NCBI GenBank assembly: GCA_964411985.1
Contig: CAYPNF010000005.1
Span: 62,001 to 126,000 of the forward strand
From: CAYPNF01 sp964411985
GTDB lineage: Bacteria > Verrucomicrobiota > Verrucomicrobiia > Limisphaerales > J093
DNA length: 64,000 nucleotides
Direction of reading: 5' to 3'
The notes beneath the pieces are model-generated. The model was given only the letters and a program-made list of their open reading frames with translations, had not been told where the DNA came from and did no database searches. Numbering within the stretch: the first letter of the stretch is position 1; each line of letters starts with the position of its first letter. Shown one piece after another: positions 1 to 8,641 of this stretch. Made by a program: the position numbers and the translations under genes.

Positions 1-549
1 TCCACGCTTCTGGCCATTCTTGGCCTGCTGGACACGCCAACGGAAGGGACCTACACGCTCAACAATCAGGCTGTGGCAAACCTGAGCCTGGCTGAGCGCG
101 CGCGCATCCGCAACCGGGAGGTGGGATTCATCTTCCAGTCCTTCAACTTGATCGGGGACTTGACTGTGTTCGAGAATGTCGAGCTGCCGCTGACGTACCG
201 CGGAATGGCAGCCGCAGAACGAAAGCAACGGGCTACCGAGGCTCTGGAGAAAGTGGGAATGGCCCACCGAATTGGTCACTACCCATCCCAGCTTTCCGGT
301 GGGCAGCAACAACGCGTAGCGGTCGCCCGCGCGCTAGCAGGGAAACCCTCGATCCTTTTGGCGGACGAGCCGACAGGGAATCTCGATTCCAAGAATGGTG
401 AGGCGGTGATGGAGCTGCTACAAAGCCTGCATCGCGAGGGGGCGACCATCTGCATGGTGACGCATGATCCTCGGTTCGCCAGGCACGCGGACCGGACGGT
501 GCAGTTGTTTGATGGTCGGATTGTGGAGGAACAGGTGGGGGCGAATTGA
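1..549 (+). CDS. ABC transporter ATP-binding protein, LolD/MacB type (5' partial)
   Basis: This is the nucleotide-binding subunit of an ABC transporter of the LolD/MacB/FtsE class, which powers lipoprotein release, macrolide or peptide efflux. The frame is open from base 1, and its first residues (STLLAILGLLD) are those that directly follow a Walker A P-loop, so the gene starts upstream of the window. Visible motifs are the Q-loop (FIFQSFNLI), the signature LSGGQQQRVAVARAL, Walker B with ILLADEPTGNLDS and the H-loop VTHD. The GTG at base 73 would remove the ATP site and is not the real start. The partner permease is not in view. Family assignment is firm; the substrate is unknown. Confidence 0.9.
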   Translation, partial: STLLAILGLLDTPTEGTYTLNNQAVANLSLAERARIRNREVGFIFQSFNLIGDLTVFENVELPLTYRGMAAAERKQRATEALEKVGMAHRIGHYPSQLSGGQQQRVAVARALAGKPSILLADEPTGNLDSKNGEAVMELLQSLHREGATICMVTHDPRFARHADRTVQLFDGRIVEEQVGAN

Positions 550-791
550 GTCTTTTTTGCCGAAAGAAAAGCAGGAACCGCAAAAGACCTGAAATGGCGT
601 CGTGACGTCCTAGGTCTTCTTATATGTGTAGTATTCTGTATAGAAGCATGTTACGTGCTTAGATAGACTCGCATCCGGGATATTAAATTGGTAATTTACG
701 GAGTCTAGCAGCGGTGATATTTCAAATTAGTACTTGCCTCTGGCAGACGCCCGTTGCTACCTTCCCCGTTCTTTGAATCTGAGACTGCGTT

Positions 792-1058
792 ATGGCTAGA
801 ATTTGTGAACTGACCGGCAAGGGCCCCATCAAGGGCAGCATCATCTGGCGGAGTGGTAAAGCCAAGAAACAGGGTGGTATTGGTACCCATGTTACGGCGA
901 TTACCAAGCGGCGTTTTTTCCCCAACCTTCAGCGGGTGAAAGCGTTGATCGATGGTGAAGTTCGCTACGTACGGGTGACGGCGAATGCGATCAAGAAGGG
1001 CTTGGTGACCAAAGCTCCGAAGCGGACTTGGAAGAAAGACGCTGCCAAGGCGGCCTAA
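792..1058 (+). CDS. rpmB: 50S ribosomal protein L28
   Basis: Component of the large ribosomal subunit. The 88 residues carry the L28 hallmarks: an N-terminal CELTGKGP segment, the central KRRFFPNLQ motif and a following VRVTANAIK segment. The length is normal for bacterial L28. Only one Cys is present, so this is not the zinc-binding four-Cys form. It is monocistronic, preceded by about 240 bp of AT-rich non-coding DNA that probably holds its promoter, and followed 27 bases later by a strong hairpin terminator. The ATG start fits the family N-terminus exactly. Confidence 0.95.
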   Translation: MARICELTGKGPIKGSIIWRSGKAKKQGGIGTHVTAITKRRFFPNLQRVKALIDGEVRYVRVTANAIKKGLVTKAPKRTWKKDAAKAA

Positions 1059-1085
1059 TTTCCTTTTCGTTTCTTCTGCGATTTG

Positions 1086-1126
1086 GCGAGCGGTGTCTCG
1101 GATGAGGCACCGCTCGCTCCTTTTTA
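1086..1126 (+). terminator. Rho-independent terminator of rpmB
   Basis: A perfect 10-bp inverted repeat (GCGAGCGGTG at 1086-1095 with CACCGCTCGC at 1108-1117) is followed by TCCTTTTT. It lies 27 bp past the rpmB stop and touches the 3' end of the convergent SDR gene. Confidence 0.88.
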
Positions 1127-1996
1127 CAGGCGGTTTGCCGGGTCTCGGGCAAGCCACTCTGACAAGCCGGGGGGACGCCATCCCAGCCGTTGGCTGAGCT
1201 TGTCGAGTCTCAGCGAGCAGTCTGGGGGGCGGGGCGCGCCGACGTATTCCGAGAGGGAGGCTGGTTCCATCTTGGGGTGGCATCCGGGATTCGACTCCGC
1301 CACGATCTGCCCGATTTGCCATCTGGACAGACGCTCTCCGCCTGCTACATGATATAGACCTGACACTTTCGCGAACAGCATCCTCCAGATCGCCTCCGCG
1401 GTGACCACTGCGGGCGCTGGGCAACGATACTCGTCCGTGAAAAGCCTTGTCGCACGGCTCTGCCCCCAGGCCCGAAGCAGTTCCTCGCTGAATCCCCGGA
1501 CGCCAGAAGGGGAAGGTCCTCCATTCAAAGAGGTTCGTATGACGGTGTGGGCGGGGTTCACCAGAACGAGTGTTTCTGCGACGGCTTTGGTTTCTCCATA
1601 GACGCTCAGGGGGTTGACCCGATCTGATTCCAGGTAGTTTCCCTTCCGCCCGTCAAAAACCAGGTCTGAGGAGAAAAAGAGAAAGGGGATTCTTTCCGCC
1701 AGGTTGGCTAGATGGACCGTCGCTTCGACATTCGCCGCAAAAGCACTCTTGGGGGACGACTCGCACTCCGTGCTGCGGCTGATGGCCGCGCAGTGCACAA
1801 TATGCGTTGGTTGGTCGCGAACGAAGGCTTCCGAGACCGCCTGGGCATCGGTCAGGTCGAAGTCCAGACGCGTCAAGCCACGGACTCGGGCTTCCGGGGC
1901 AAAAGTGAGGGCGCTCTGAACGATCTGGTTCCCGATGAGCCCGCCCGCTCCAGTTACCCACACCCGCCATCCAGCTCCTGTGTCTTGCTCCAACAT
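1124..1996 (-). CDS. NAD(P)-dependent sugar epimerase/reductase, RmlD-like SDR
   Basis: Extended short-chain dehydrogenase of 290 residues resembling dTDP-4-dehydrorhamnose reductase (RmlD substrate-binding family). Visible are the Rossmann glycine motif TGAGGLIG near residue 15, the HCAAISRSTECE segment, the SSDLVFDG strand and the catalytic YGETK (YxxxK) near residue 138. The C-terminal part (GLYHVAGGERLSRWQIG) is the usual substrate-binding region. It starts 9 bp after the carbon-nitrogen hydrolase gene on the same strand, suggesting co-transcription. No rmlABC genes are nearby, so a rhamnose-nucleotide role is only one option; other nucleotide-sugar or methionine-adenosyltransferase-beta-like roles are possible. 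Confidence 0.8.
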   Translation of the reverse strand: MLEQDTGAGWRVWVTGAGGLIGNQIVQSALTFAPEARVRGLTRLDFDLTDAQAVSEAFVRDQPTHIVHCAAISRSTECESSPKSAFAANVEATVHLANLAERIPFLFFSSDLVFDGRKGNYLESDRVNPLSVYGETKAVAETLVLVNPAHTVIRTSLNGGPSPSGVRGFSEELLRAWGQSRATRLFTDEYRCPAPAVVTAEAIWRMLFAKVSGLYHVAGGERLSRWQIGQIVAESNPGCHPKMEPASLSEYVGAPRPPDCSLRLDKLSQRLGWRPPGLSEWLARDPANRL

Positions 1997-2005
1997 GGGA
2001 TTTCC

Positions 2006-2902
2006 TCAATGACCGAAGCGTTGAGTCAGCCCTCCATAGGCGTCGATGCGTCGGTCGCGGAAGAATGGCCAGTGAGTACGGGTCCGATCGACCTCCTTGA
2101 GGTCCACCTCGACCAGGACGTTCTCCTCCGCGGTGGAGCTGGCTTTCCTGAGAATCTGGCCGGAAGTGCCGGCGACGAAGCTCTGGCCCCAGAATTCGAT
2201 CCCGTCGCCCCCCGCGGGCTGTTCCAGACCGATCCGGTTGACCGCTGCGACATAGCAGCCGTTGGCCACGGCATGGCTACGCTGGATTGTTTCCCAGGCT
2301 TGGTGTTGCTGGTTTCCGTAGTGGTCTTTCTCGGAGGGGAGCCATCCGATGGCGGTAGGATAGAAGAGGATCTCGGCCCCTTGCATGGCCGTGAGGCGTG
2401 CGGCCTCGGGATACCACTGGTCCCAGCAGATGAGCACTCCGATGGTGGCGTAGCGGGTGCGCCAGGCCCGGAAACCGAGGTCCCCCGGGGTGAAATAGAA
2501 CTTCTCGTAGTAGCCTGGGTCGTCGGGTATGTGCATTTTGCGGTAGACTCCCAGCAGGGATCCATCTGCATCGATGATGGCGGCGGTATTGTGGTACAAC
2601 CCTGCGGCCCTCTTTTCGAAGAGAGAGGCTATGACGACGACTTTTCGCTTGCGCGCCAGCTTTTGGAAAGCCTCAGTGGTTGGACCGGGGATGGGCTCAG
2701 CGAGAGAAAAATGATCATGGTCCTCCGTTTGGCAGAAGTACTGGGAACGGAACAACTCCTGGGTACAGATGATCTGGGCGCCGTCCCGAGCCGCTATCTC
2801 CGCGGCGCGGAGGGTTCGTGCCAGGTTTTCCGCCGGAATGGGCGAGCAGGAAGTCTGGACCAATCCGAGGTTGGCGACGGCGCGTGCGCTCTTGGCTTTC
2901 AT
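2006..2902 (-). CDS. aguB: Carbon-nitrogen hydrolase, probable N-carbamoylputrescine amidase
   Basis: Nitrilase-superfamily amidohydrolase of about 298 residues. The catalytic triad is visible: Glu in CTQELF, Lys in YRKMHIPDD and Cys in LICWDQWYPEAAR. The segment DPGYYEKFYFTPGD and the HxAVANGCYVAAVNR motif are typical of AguB, which cleaves N-carbamoylputrescine to putrescine, CO2 and ammonia; beta-ureidopropionase is the closest alternative. I place the start at the ATG at 2902, because the 50 residues added by the upstream start (3052) are low-complexity and unlike the family. The agmatine deiminase partner (aguA) is not in the window. Confidence 0.82.
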   Translation of the reverse strand: MKAKSARAVANLGLVQTSCSPIPAENLARTLRAAEIAARDGAQIICTQELFRSQYFCQTEDHDHFSLAEPIPGPTTEAFQKLARKRKVVVIASLFEKRAAGLYHNTAAIIDADGSLLGVYRKMHIPDDPGYYEKFYFTPGDLGFRAWRTRYATIGVLICWDQWYPEAARLTAMQGAEILFYPTAIGWLPSEKDHYGNQQHQAWETIQRSHAVANGCYVAAVNRIGLEQPAGGDGIEFWGQSFVAGTSGQILRKASSTAEENVLVEVDLKEVDRTRTHWPFFRDRRIDAYGGLTQRFGH

Positions 2903-3115
2903 ACGGGCTGATGGTAGGGCGTGTTCAGGAAGGGGGCAAGACTGGACGCAAGCGTGGTGCTGGAAAGGGGGGGGAAGGTTGCACCAGGTCGAAATTGCTG
3001 AAAATTCCCAATTTTTCAGTGGTTTTTGTGTTTTTTTCTTCTTGCAGCCCATCGGGAGGTTGCCTAGAAGTAAATCCGGATCGTTGACTCTAACTAACCA
3101 AAAACAACAATTACT

Positions 3116-3418
3116 ATGGGCAAAGCTCTCACCAAATCACAAATTGCCGCCGCCATCGCTGACAAGGTAAACGAAGAGAAACCCTGTATCAGCAAGAAGC
3201 AGGCTACCGAAGTCCTCGACTTTCTCGCCGAGTTAGCTTACAAGAATGCCAAGCACACGTTCACGCTGCCGGGCATCGGCAAACTCGTTCTCGTGAACCG
3301 CAAGGCTCGCATCGGGCGTAATCCGGCGACCGGCGCGGAGATCAAGATCCCGGCCAAGAAGGTGGTCAAGTTCCGCGTTGCCAAGGCAGCCAAGGACGCG
3401 ATCCTCGGAAGCAAGTAA
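3116..3418 (+). CDS. HU-family DNA-binding protein
   Basis: Small histone-like DNA-bending protein of 100 residues. It begins with the helix MGKALTKSQIAAAIAD and contains the family motif GIGKLVLVNRKARIGRNPATG, the beta-arm that inserts in the DNA minor groove, followed by KIPAKKVVKFRVAK. The length is slightly above the 90-residue norm. It is monocistronic with its own terminator and shows no Shine-Dalgarno sequence in front of the ATG (upstream bases are AAAACAACAATTACT). Whether it is HU or IHF-like cannot be told. Confidence 0.93.
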   Translation: MGKALTKSQIAAAIADKVNEEKPCISKKQATEVLDFLAELAYKNAKHTFTLPGIGKLVLVNRKARIGRNPATGAEIKIPAKKVVKFRVAKAAKDAILGSK

Positions 3419-3439
3419 CGGATTCCAGGCTTTTCAAGA

Positions 3440-3469
3440 GGCACCCTGATGCGTTCAGGGTGCCTTTTT
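3440..3469 (+). terminator. Rho-independent terminator of the HU gene
   Basis: A perfect 10-bp stem (GGCACCCTGA 3440-3449, TCAGGGTGCC 3455-3464) with a 5-base loop and a TTTTT tail. The panE start follows only 10 bp downstream, so panE must be read from read-through or from a promoter inside the hairpin region. Confidence 0.9.
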
Positions 3470-3479
3470 GCTTAGCGTC

Positions 3480-4454
3480 ATGAAGATCGGCATTATCGGC
3501 TGCGGTGCGCTGGGTAGTTTTTACGGAGCCCGACTTTGTCGCGCTGGCGAGGAGGTGCATTTTCTTTTGCGCTCCGACCTCGAGGTAGTCCGCCGGGAAG
3601 GAGTTCATATTCAGAGCGTGGATGGGGATTTTCACGTGCGCCCGCACTGTGCCGCACGCTCCGAGGAGATTGGCCCTTGCGACCTGGTTTTGGTTGGGTT
3701 GAAGACCACCGCCAACGAGACGCTTGGGGCGCTTGTGCCCCCTCTCACGGGGTCTGGCACGATCCTGGTGACCCTGCAAAATGGACTCGGCAACGAGGCG
3801 GTTCTAGCCGCCGCCAGCGATCCTCAGCGGGTCCTGGGTGGCATGTGTTTTGTCTGCTTGAACCGGATTGCTCCGGGGCTGGTCTCGCATACGGCCCATG
3901 GCAGGATTGTGCTTGGCGAGTACCAACGTCCGCCTGGACCGCAGGCTGAAGTCGTTTCGGGCGTCTTTCAGCGAGCGGGGATTCCGGTGACGGTGGTCCC
4001 GAACCTGGAGCAGGCGCATTGGGAGAAACTGGTTTGGAATATCCCCTTCAACGGTTTGGGAGTGGCTGGGGTGGCTGGCTTCGAGGCGGTGGTGAGCGGC
4101 CAGCTTCAGCCAGAGCTCTGTTGGGGACCTTGTTTGCCTACCGATGTCCTCCTTTCGGATCCACGGTGGGACGGATTGGTGTGGGAGCTCATGATGGAGG
4201 TGGTGGGTGCCGCGAACGCCCTCGGTTATCCCGTGGCGGAAGAGTTTGCCAGGAAGCAGGTGGAACGGACGCGCGTCATGGGAGCCTACAAGGCGTCAAC
4301 CTTGATCGATTTCGAGAAGGGGCTGCCACTCGAGCTGAACAGCATGTTTGCCGAACCCCTCCGCCAGGCTAAGTTGGTGGGCGCCCCTGTCCCAAGGTTG
4401 GAGGCTATGACGCGTATCCTCGCGTTGCTTGACCCGGGTGGGAAGACGGGATGA
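3480..4454 (+). CDS. panE: 2-dehydropantoate 2-reductase (ketopantoate reductase)
   Basis: NADPH-dependent reductase of the pantothenate/coenzyme A pathway (ketopantoate to pantoate) or a close ApbA/PanE paralogue. The N-terminal Rossmann motif is IGIIGCGALGSFYG, followed by LVLVGLKTTAN and TLQNGLGNE. The C-terminal ApbA_C domain has the conserved Lys (EKLVWNIPFN) and the END-like region SSTLIDFEKGLPLELN. Length is 324 residues from the ATG at 3480; an upstream TTG at 3468 would add four residues and is less likely. Paralogues are common in this family, so ketopantoate as substrate is probable rather than certain. Confidence 0.85.
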   Translation: MKIGIIGCGALGSFYGARLCRAGEEVHFLLRSDLEVVRREGVHIQSVDGDFHVRPHCAARSEEIGPCDLVLVGLKTTANETLGALVPPLTGSGTILVTLQNGLGNEAVLAAASDPQRVLGGMCFVCLNRIAPGLVSHTAHGRIVLGEYQRPPGPQAEVVSGVFQRAGIPVTVVPNLEQAHWEKLVWNIPFNGLGVAGVAGFEAVVSGQLQPELCWGPCLPTDVLLSDPRWDGLVWELMMEVVGAANALGYPVAEEFARKQVERTRVMGAYKASTLIDFEKGLPLELNSMFAEPLRQAKLVGAPVPRLEAMTRILALLDPGGKTG

Positions 4455-4631
4455 AGCGCTCCAGTGGTCCTGTGGGGAGGAAAGCTGGATTGATCCAATT
4501 CGAGGTCTGCAAATTGCTTTACTCGGTCCGACGCTCAGCTGTAAGTTCCTTACGCAGCCACCACCCGAACTTGGACCCTCATGGCTTGAGGATCGTTAGG
4601 AGGGGAGGCTGCGGGACCTCTTGCACGACCC

Positions 4632-5912
4632 ATGAACGCATTGAATCGAAGGCACTTCCTCCGTAGCTGTACAGCCGTTCTCGCGGCGCCCTACCTCGTA
4701 CCTAGCGGTGTGCTTGGAGCTGAAGCTCCGAGCAAGCAGATTACGGTTGGTTTTATCGGAGTTGGCGATCACGGGACTGGCTGGAATTTGAGGCGCTACT
4801 TGAACCACCAGGATGCGCGGGTTTTGGTGGTGTGTGACGTGGACGGTGAACGCATGCGCAAGGCCAAGGGGATTGTGGATGAGGCGTACATGAACAAGGA
4901 CTGCGCGATGACGAAAGATTTCCGCGAGGTCCTCGCTCGCAAAGACATTGATGCGGTCATGATTTCCACTCCGGATCATTGGCATACCATGATCAGCCTG
5001 ATGGCTTTGCACGCCGGCAAAGACGTTCAATGCGAGAAACCGACTCTGACGATTGACGAGGGAAAGCTCGTGATCAAAACCGTACGCAAATTCAAGAAGG
5101 TCTTCCAAACCAGCACTGAGGATCGCAGCGTGCCCGTCTACCATCGCATGGCGGAGTTAGTCCGGAATGGGCGGATCGGAAAGCTGCAGCGGATCGAGGT
5201 GATTCTGCCGAAGCAACCGGGAGGACCGGGGGATCCCACACCGCAAGCGGTGCCATCCGATTTGGATTGGGATATGTGGCTGGGCCCAGCTCCTTACGCG
5301 CCTTACACCAAAGACCGGGTGCACTTCAACTTTCGTTGGATCTGGGATTATTCCGGAGGCATCATCTGTGACTGGGGAACGCATCTGTTTGACACGGCGC
5401 AATGGGGAAACGATACGGAGCGAAGCGGCCCGGTGGAAGTGGAGGGAACAGGCACCCATTGGAGCGGGGGACTGTACAATACGGTCAAGGACTATGATCT
5501 CACTTACCGATATGCCAACGGGGTGGTGATGACCTGCAAGCCAGGGGACCCCAGCATCAAGTTTATTGGCACTGAGGGATGGGTGGGGAATCGCGGTTGG
5601 CTCGGGAAGCTAGAGGCCAGTTCCAAGGAGATCCTGGAGAGCAAGATTGGCCCGGGCGAGATTCATCTCTACACGAATCCCGCTGGGGAGCATCGCGATT
5701 TTCTGGATTGTGTAAAGTCGCGCAAAGAACCCTATTTCCCTGTCGATATTGGCCATCGGGTCTCCACCGTTTGCCATTTAGGCAACCTGGCGATCCGGCT
5801 CGGTCGCAAGCTGCGTTGGGATCCCAAGGCCGAACAGTTTGTGAAGGACAAAGAAGCGAACAAGCTGCTCACGCGTCCGTTGCGCAGCCCGTGGAAATTC
5901 CCAACCGTGTAG
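4632..5912 (+). CDS. Gfo/Idh/MocA-family oxidoreductase with Tat signal
   Basis: NAD(P)-dependent sugar or inositol-type dehydrogenase, exported folded. Residues 1-30 form a Tat signal (NRRHFLRS followed by a hydrophobic stretch ending near VLGAEA). The Rossmann domain follows (VGFIGVGDHGTGW), then the hallmark EKP motif in CEKPTLT, a region around the family's catalytic Lys, and a C-terminal domain with DWGTHLFDTAQWG. Length is 426 residues. It is flanked by about 180 bp of non-coding DNA upstream. Secreted paralogues are very numerous in Verrucomicrobiota and Planctomycetota; the substrate cannot be predicted. Confidence 0.88.
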   Translation: MNALNRRHFLRSCTAVLAAPYLVPSGVLGAEAPSKQITVGFIGVGDHGTGWNLRRYLNHQDARVLVVCDVDGERMRKAKGIVDEAYMNKDCAMTKDFREVLARKDIDAVMISTPDHWHTMISLMALHAGKDVQCEKPTLTIDEGKLVIKTVRKFKKVFQTSTEDRSVPVYHRMAELVRNGRIGKLQRIEVILPKQPGGPGDPTPQAVPSDLDWDMWLGPAPYAPYTKDRVHFNFRWIWDYSGGIICDWGTHLFDTAQWGNDTERSGPVEVEGTGTHWSGGLYNTVKDYDLTYRYANGVVMTCKPGDPSIKFIGTEGWVGNRGWLGKLEASSKEILESKIGPGEIHLYTNPAGEHRDFLDCVKSRKEPYFPVDIGHRVSTVCHLGNLAIRLGRKLRWDPKAEQFVKDKEANKLLTRPLRSPWKFPTV

Positions 5913-6031
5913 GCCTTCGATCGACGAGAATCAGCTCGGATTGATCGATCTTGGACCGCCGATGGAATAGCATTTGCGAGTAGCACACGGTCAGCGATTC
6001 TCTTCTCGCGACGTTAATCTACGTGATGGAT

Positions 6032-7180
6032 TCAGCTGGGGACGTTCCGGTTCCGGAAAACGTAAACGTGGCGGTCGGTACAGGGTACGCAGAGATTGCC
6101 GCGAAGGTCGAAGCTTGGCCTAGCCTGGACCGCTCGACGCGCCTCGAAGACGACCTTTCCTTTGCCTTCCCCATCGACAAAATGGACTCGCCCCAGGGGA
6201 TCGCCGAAGTAGTTGGTGCCTTGGGAGTCGCAAACTGAACCTGCCAGAAGATAGTCGCAGCCAGCGCTGTACTGGAATCTCAGTTCGCCGGACTCTGAGA
6301 AACTGTTTAACGTTCCGGTCAAGTCCGTGACATAGAGGCTTCCGCCTGCCCCTAGCGTGGGGGTAGCCAGTACGAAACGGTCGAGGGTCTTCGTCCAAAG
6401 CTCTTTAGCCTGGCCGAGATCCCAGCAGTGGAGCACGGATCTTCGGTTTCCGTTGGTGAGGAAAAAGGCGCGCTGTCTCGCGGTGTCTAGGACGGTCTCG
6501 GCGGTGGTTGCCACTCGGCGTGCTCCTTCGGGCGGTTCGGGCTCGTGGAAGAGGATCTGCTCCTCGCCCTTGGGGGATCGGCTTGCGCATTGACAGCCTT
6601 GATCCTTCAGGCTGCGCAGAAAATAGAGGGCCTCCGAGTCGTCGGCAGTCGTCCCGCACTGGGGATAGAATCCTGCATCCCACGATGCCTGCGTTTCACC
6701 AGATACGGCCTGGAGAGCCACGAAAGAACCGCCCCAACTGCTGAGAACCACGAGGTCCTGGCGAGGCAGGTAGAGCAGGTTCGAGAGGATTCGGGGATCG
6801 CTCTTGCTTGGGAGCGATTTGCGCCACAGAACGTTGCCATTGGCGCTTTGAATCGCATAGACGGAACCGGAGTGGGTGCCCACGAACAGTCTTCCGCCCT
6901 TTTCGTCCATTGCGCCCGTGGCGGAAACCGGAGCATCAATTTGCAGGGTCCAGTCGATAGTTCCCTTTTCTGAAAATGCCCGGAGGCAGCCACTCATGTC
7001 GGCCACACAGGCTCGGCCGACCTGGTCAAAGAGCACCGATGCCTGGATGGCGCCGGGCATGCGGAGTGCGCGGAACGGGTGCGCCTCGAGGTCAAGACGA
7101 TAGGGAAAACACCCAGCTCGCGAAGAATTGCCTCCGGAGCAGGTCCATCGATGAGGGCGAGGGGCGGTTGGGGCACTCAT
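6032..7180 (-). CDS. PQQ-like beta-propeller repeat protein, N-terminus probably frameshifted
   Basis: A 382-residue propeller protein. Repeats such as GRLFVGTHSGSVYAI, NGNVLWRKSL, GSLYVTDLTGTLNSF and LCVPCTDRHVYVFR match PQQ/YVTN-type blades; no enzyme motifs are seen. It follows the DUF362 gene after 3 bp, so the pair is an operon. The first 28 residues look like out-of-frame translation, rich in R, P, S and C. Another frame starting with GTG at 7176 reads sensibly (PLALIDGPAPEAILRELGV) and meets this frame at the GGGAAAA run at 7103-7109, which suggests a one-base indel or sequencing error there. No signal peptide is seen in either version. Confidence 0.75.
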   Translation of the reverse strand: MSAPTAPRPHRWTCSGGNSSRAGCFPYRLDLEAHPFRALRMPGAIQASVLFDQVGRACVADMSGCLRAFSEKGTIDWTLQIDAPVSATGAMDEKGGRLFVGTHSGSVYAIQSANGNVLWRKSLPSKSDPRILSNLLYLPRQDLVVLSSWGGSFVALQAVSGETQASWDAGFYPQCGTTADDSEALYFLRSLKDQGCQCASRSPKGEEQILFHEPEPPEGARRVATTAETVLDTARQRAFFLTNGNRRSVLHCWDLGQAKELWTKTLDRFVLATPTLGAGGSLYVTDLTGTLNSFSESGELRFQYSAGCDYLLAGSVCDSQGTNYFGDPLGRVHFVDGEGKGKVVFEARRAVQARPSFDLRGNLCVPCTDRHVYVFRNRNVPS

Positions 7181-7183
7181 AGC

Positions 7184-8431
7184 TCAGGTATGGATGCGCT
7201 GGTAGGTGGGTTGGAACTCAAAGCGGGCGGCGTCCAATCCGCATCCGGCAATGTCGAGGTTGCGAATGCGATTCTCGCCCAGGCCACGCCGCCGAGCGAG
7301 GGCCAGATGGTTGGTTCCGTTTGCGAAAGGATGAGTGCGATCCGGAGCATCCGGATCAAAACCCATTACGGCGGCGGCTACGGCGTCCGTGCAGACCGGA
7401 TTCTTCCCCGCGATCAGCAGGCCAGGCCGGGTAACGGAAACCATGGAACCATTCCACCAACCCTCCGCACTCTGGATCGTGCTGATGCCGTCGATGACGA
7501 CCAGGTCCACCGGGAACGCGGCGGCGAGATCCACGACGAACCTCGGGACGTTGAACCCGTGATCGTCCCGAACCGAAGCCCCAGCGAAATAGTCGGCCGA
7601 GGTGAATGGCTTTCGCACGCAACTGTGCATGCATTGATTGCGGTAGCCGAGGGCACCCTCGTCCGGGTGGTCCTTGAGGTCGTCGCCATAGAGGCTGCTC
7701 GGAGGGATTCCGAACAGGTTTTTCATACCTCCGCTGATGCCTGCGGAGACATGGCTCTTGAGTTTGGTCAGGGAGACGAGTACATCGGTTTGCACGTACG
7801 CCGGATGCACTTCCCAAGCGGTGGCAAGCTCACCGTTGGGAACGCGGACCATGGCGTACTCTCGGTAAGAACCGCGGTTGCGAGTGTTCTCGAAGCGAAC
7901 CTTTCCCGACGTTGCCTGCAGGAAATCCTGGAGTTGGAAACCATAGCCCGAAAACGCTCCCGCGTCCAAAGCAGGGAAGGGGAGTTGATCGCAGAATAGG
8001 ACTCGGCGAGCCCCGTAGTCGACCAGCAGGCTGCCCAAGGCGAGTGCCACATTGGGGTGTACGGTGACAGTCAGTCCCAGGGGGAGTCCTCCTAGAGATT
8101 CTTCCGAGGAGTTGACCAAGTTGACTTTGACCGTGACCTGTTTCCCTTTGACCAGGCGCCGCAAGCCGCCGAGCTCATCGAGCATGTGCCCTAGAGCGCG
8201 GCGAACCTCACGGTACTCGTATCTCTTGCAAAGCCCGATCGAAGTGACATCCCTTCTTGGGGTGAACTGGGGGGTTTGGTCAGCAGTGGATTGGGGGGGG
8301 ATCCCTGCGGCGATGATTGCGGTGGTGGAAGCGAGGTGCTTCAGAAAGGTTCGACGCGGCAGCAGGTTGCCGGGACATCGGGGGGCTTCCCTGGGGGAGC
8401 TCTTGCCCGAGTTGGGCTTGTGTAGATTCAT
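7184..8431 (-). CDS. DUF362 domain-containing protein with Tat-like signal
   Basis: Protein of about 415 residues from the ATG at 8431; an upstream start at 8530 would place 33 atypical residues in front. The N-terminus has PRRTFLKHLASTTAIIAAG, a Tat-type export signal. The body matches the DUF362 family: VTVKVNLVNS, the KLKSHVSAGISGGMKNLFG motif and PVCTDAVAAAVMGFDP near the C-terminus. The biochemical role of DUF362 is unknown; relatives are often fused to 4Fe-4S ferredoxin domains, which are absent here. It is followed at once by the propeller gene. Family assignment is firm, function unknown. Confidence 0.85.
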   Translation of the reverse strand: MNLHKPNSGKSSPREAPRCPGNLLPRRTFLKHLASTTAIIAAGIPPQSTADQTPQFTPRRDVTSIGLCKRYEYREVRRALGHMLDELGGLRRLVKGKQVTVKVNLVNSSEESLGGLPLGLTVTVHPNVALALGSLLVDYGARRVLFCDQLPFPALDAGAFSGYGFQLQDFLQATSGKVRFENTRNRGSYREYAMVRVPNGELATAWEVHPAYVQTDVLVSLTKLKSHVSAGISGGMKNLFGIPPSSLYGDDLKDHPDEGALGYRNQCMHSCVRKPFTSADYFAGASVRDDHGFNVPRFVVDLAAAFPVDLVVIDGISTIQSAEGWWNGSMVSVTRPGLLIAGKNPVCTDAVAAAVMGFDPDAPDRTHPFANGTNHLALARRRGLGENRIRNLDIAGCGLDAARFEFQPTYQRIHT

Positions 8432-8641
8432 GCAGCTCGTTGTCTTTGCCCTTATGATAAACGCATCTCGCGCCGAGCGCCAGTGTCCATGGAGGGAGAC
8501 CAGGATGAGACCGCCGGTTACATCTGGCATGTAGAATGCTTGATCAGAGGGCTACAAATGCCTAGGTTCGACTTTCGACGAACGACATTGGCAGACATTG
8601 ATGCAGGCGCGGACCATCAAGACATAACTTACTTTCGTAGA

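Noticed and set aside
1712..2911. 399-codon plus-strand frame across the SDR and amidase genes
   Set aside because: Both minus-strand genes carry catalytic motifs and normal lengths; the plus frame is a GC-rich shadow.
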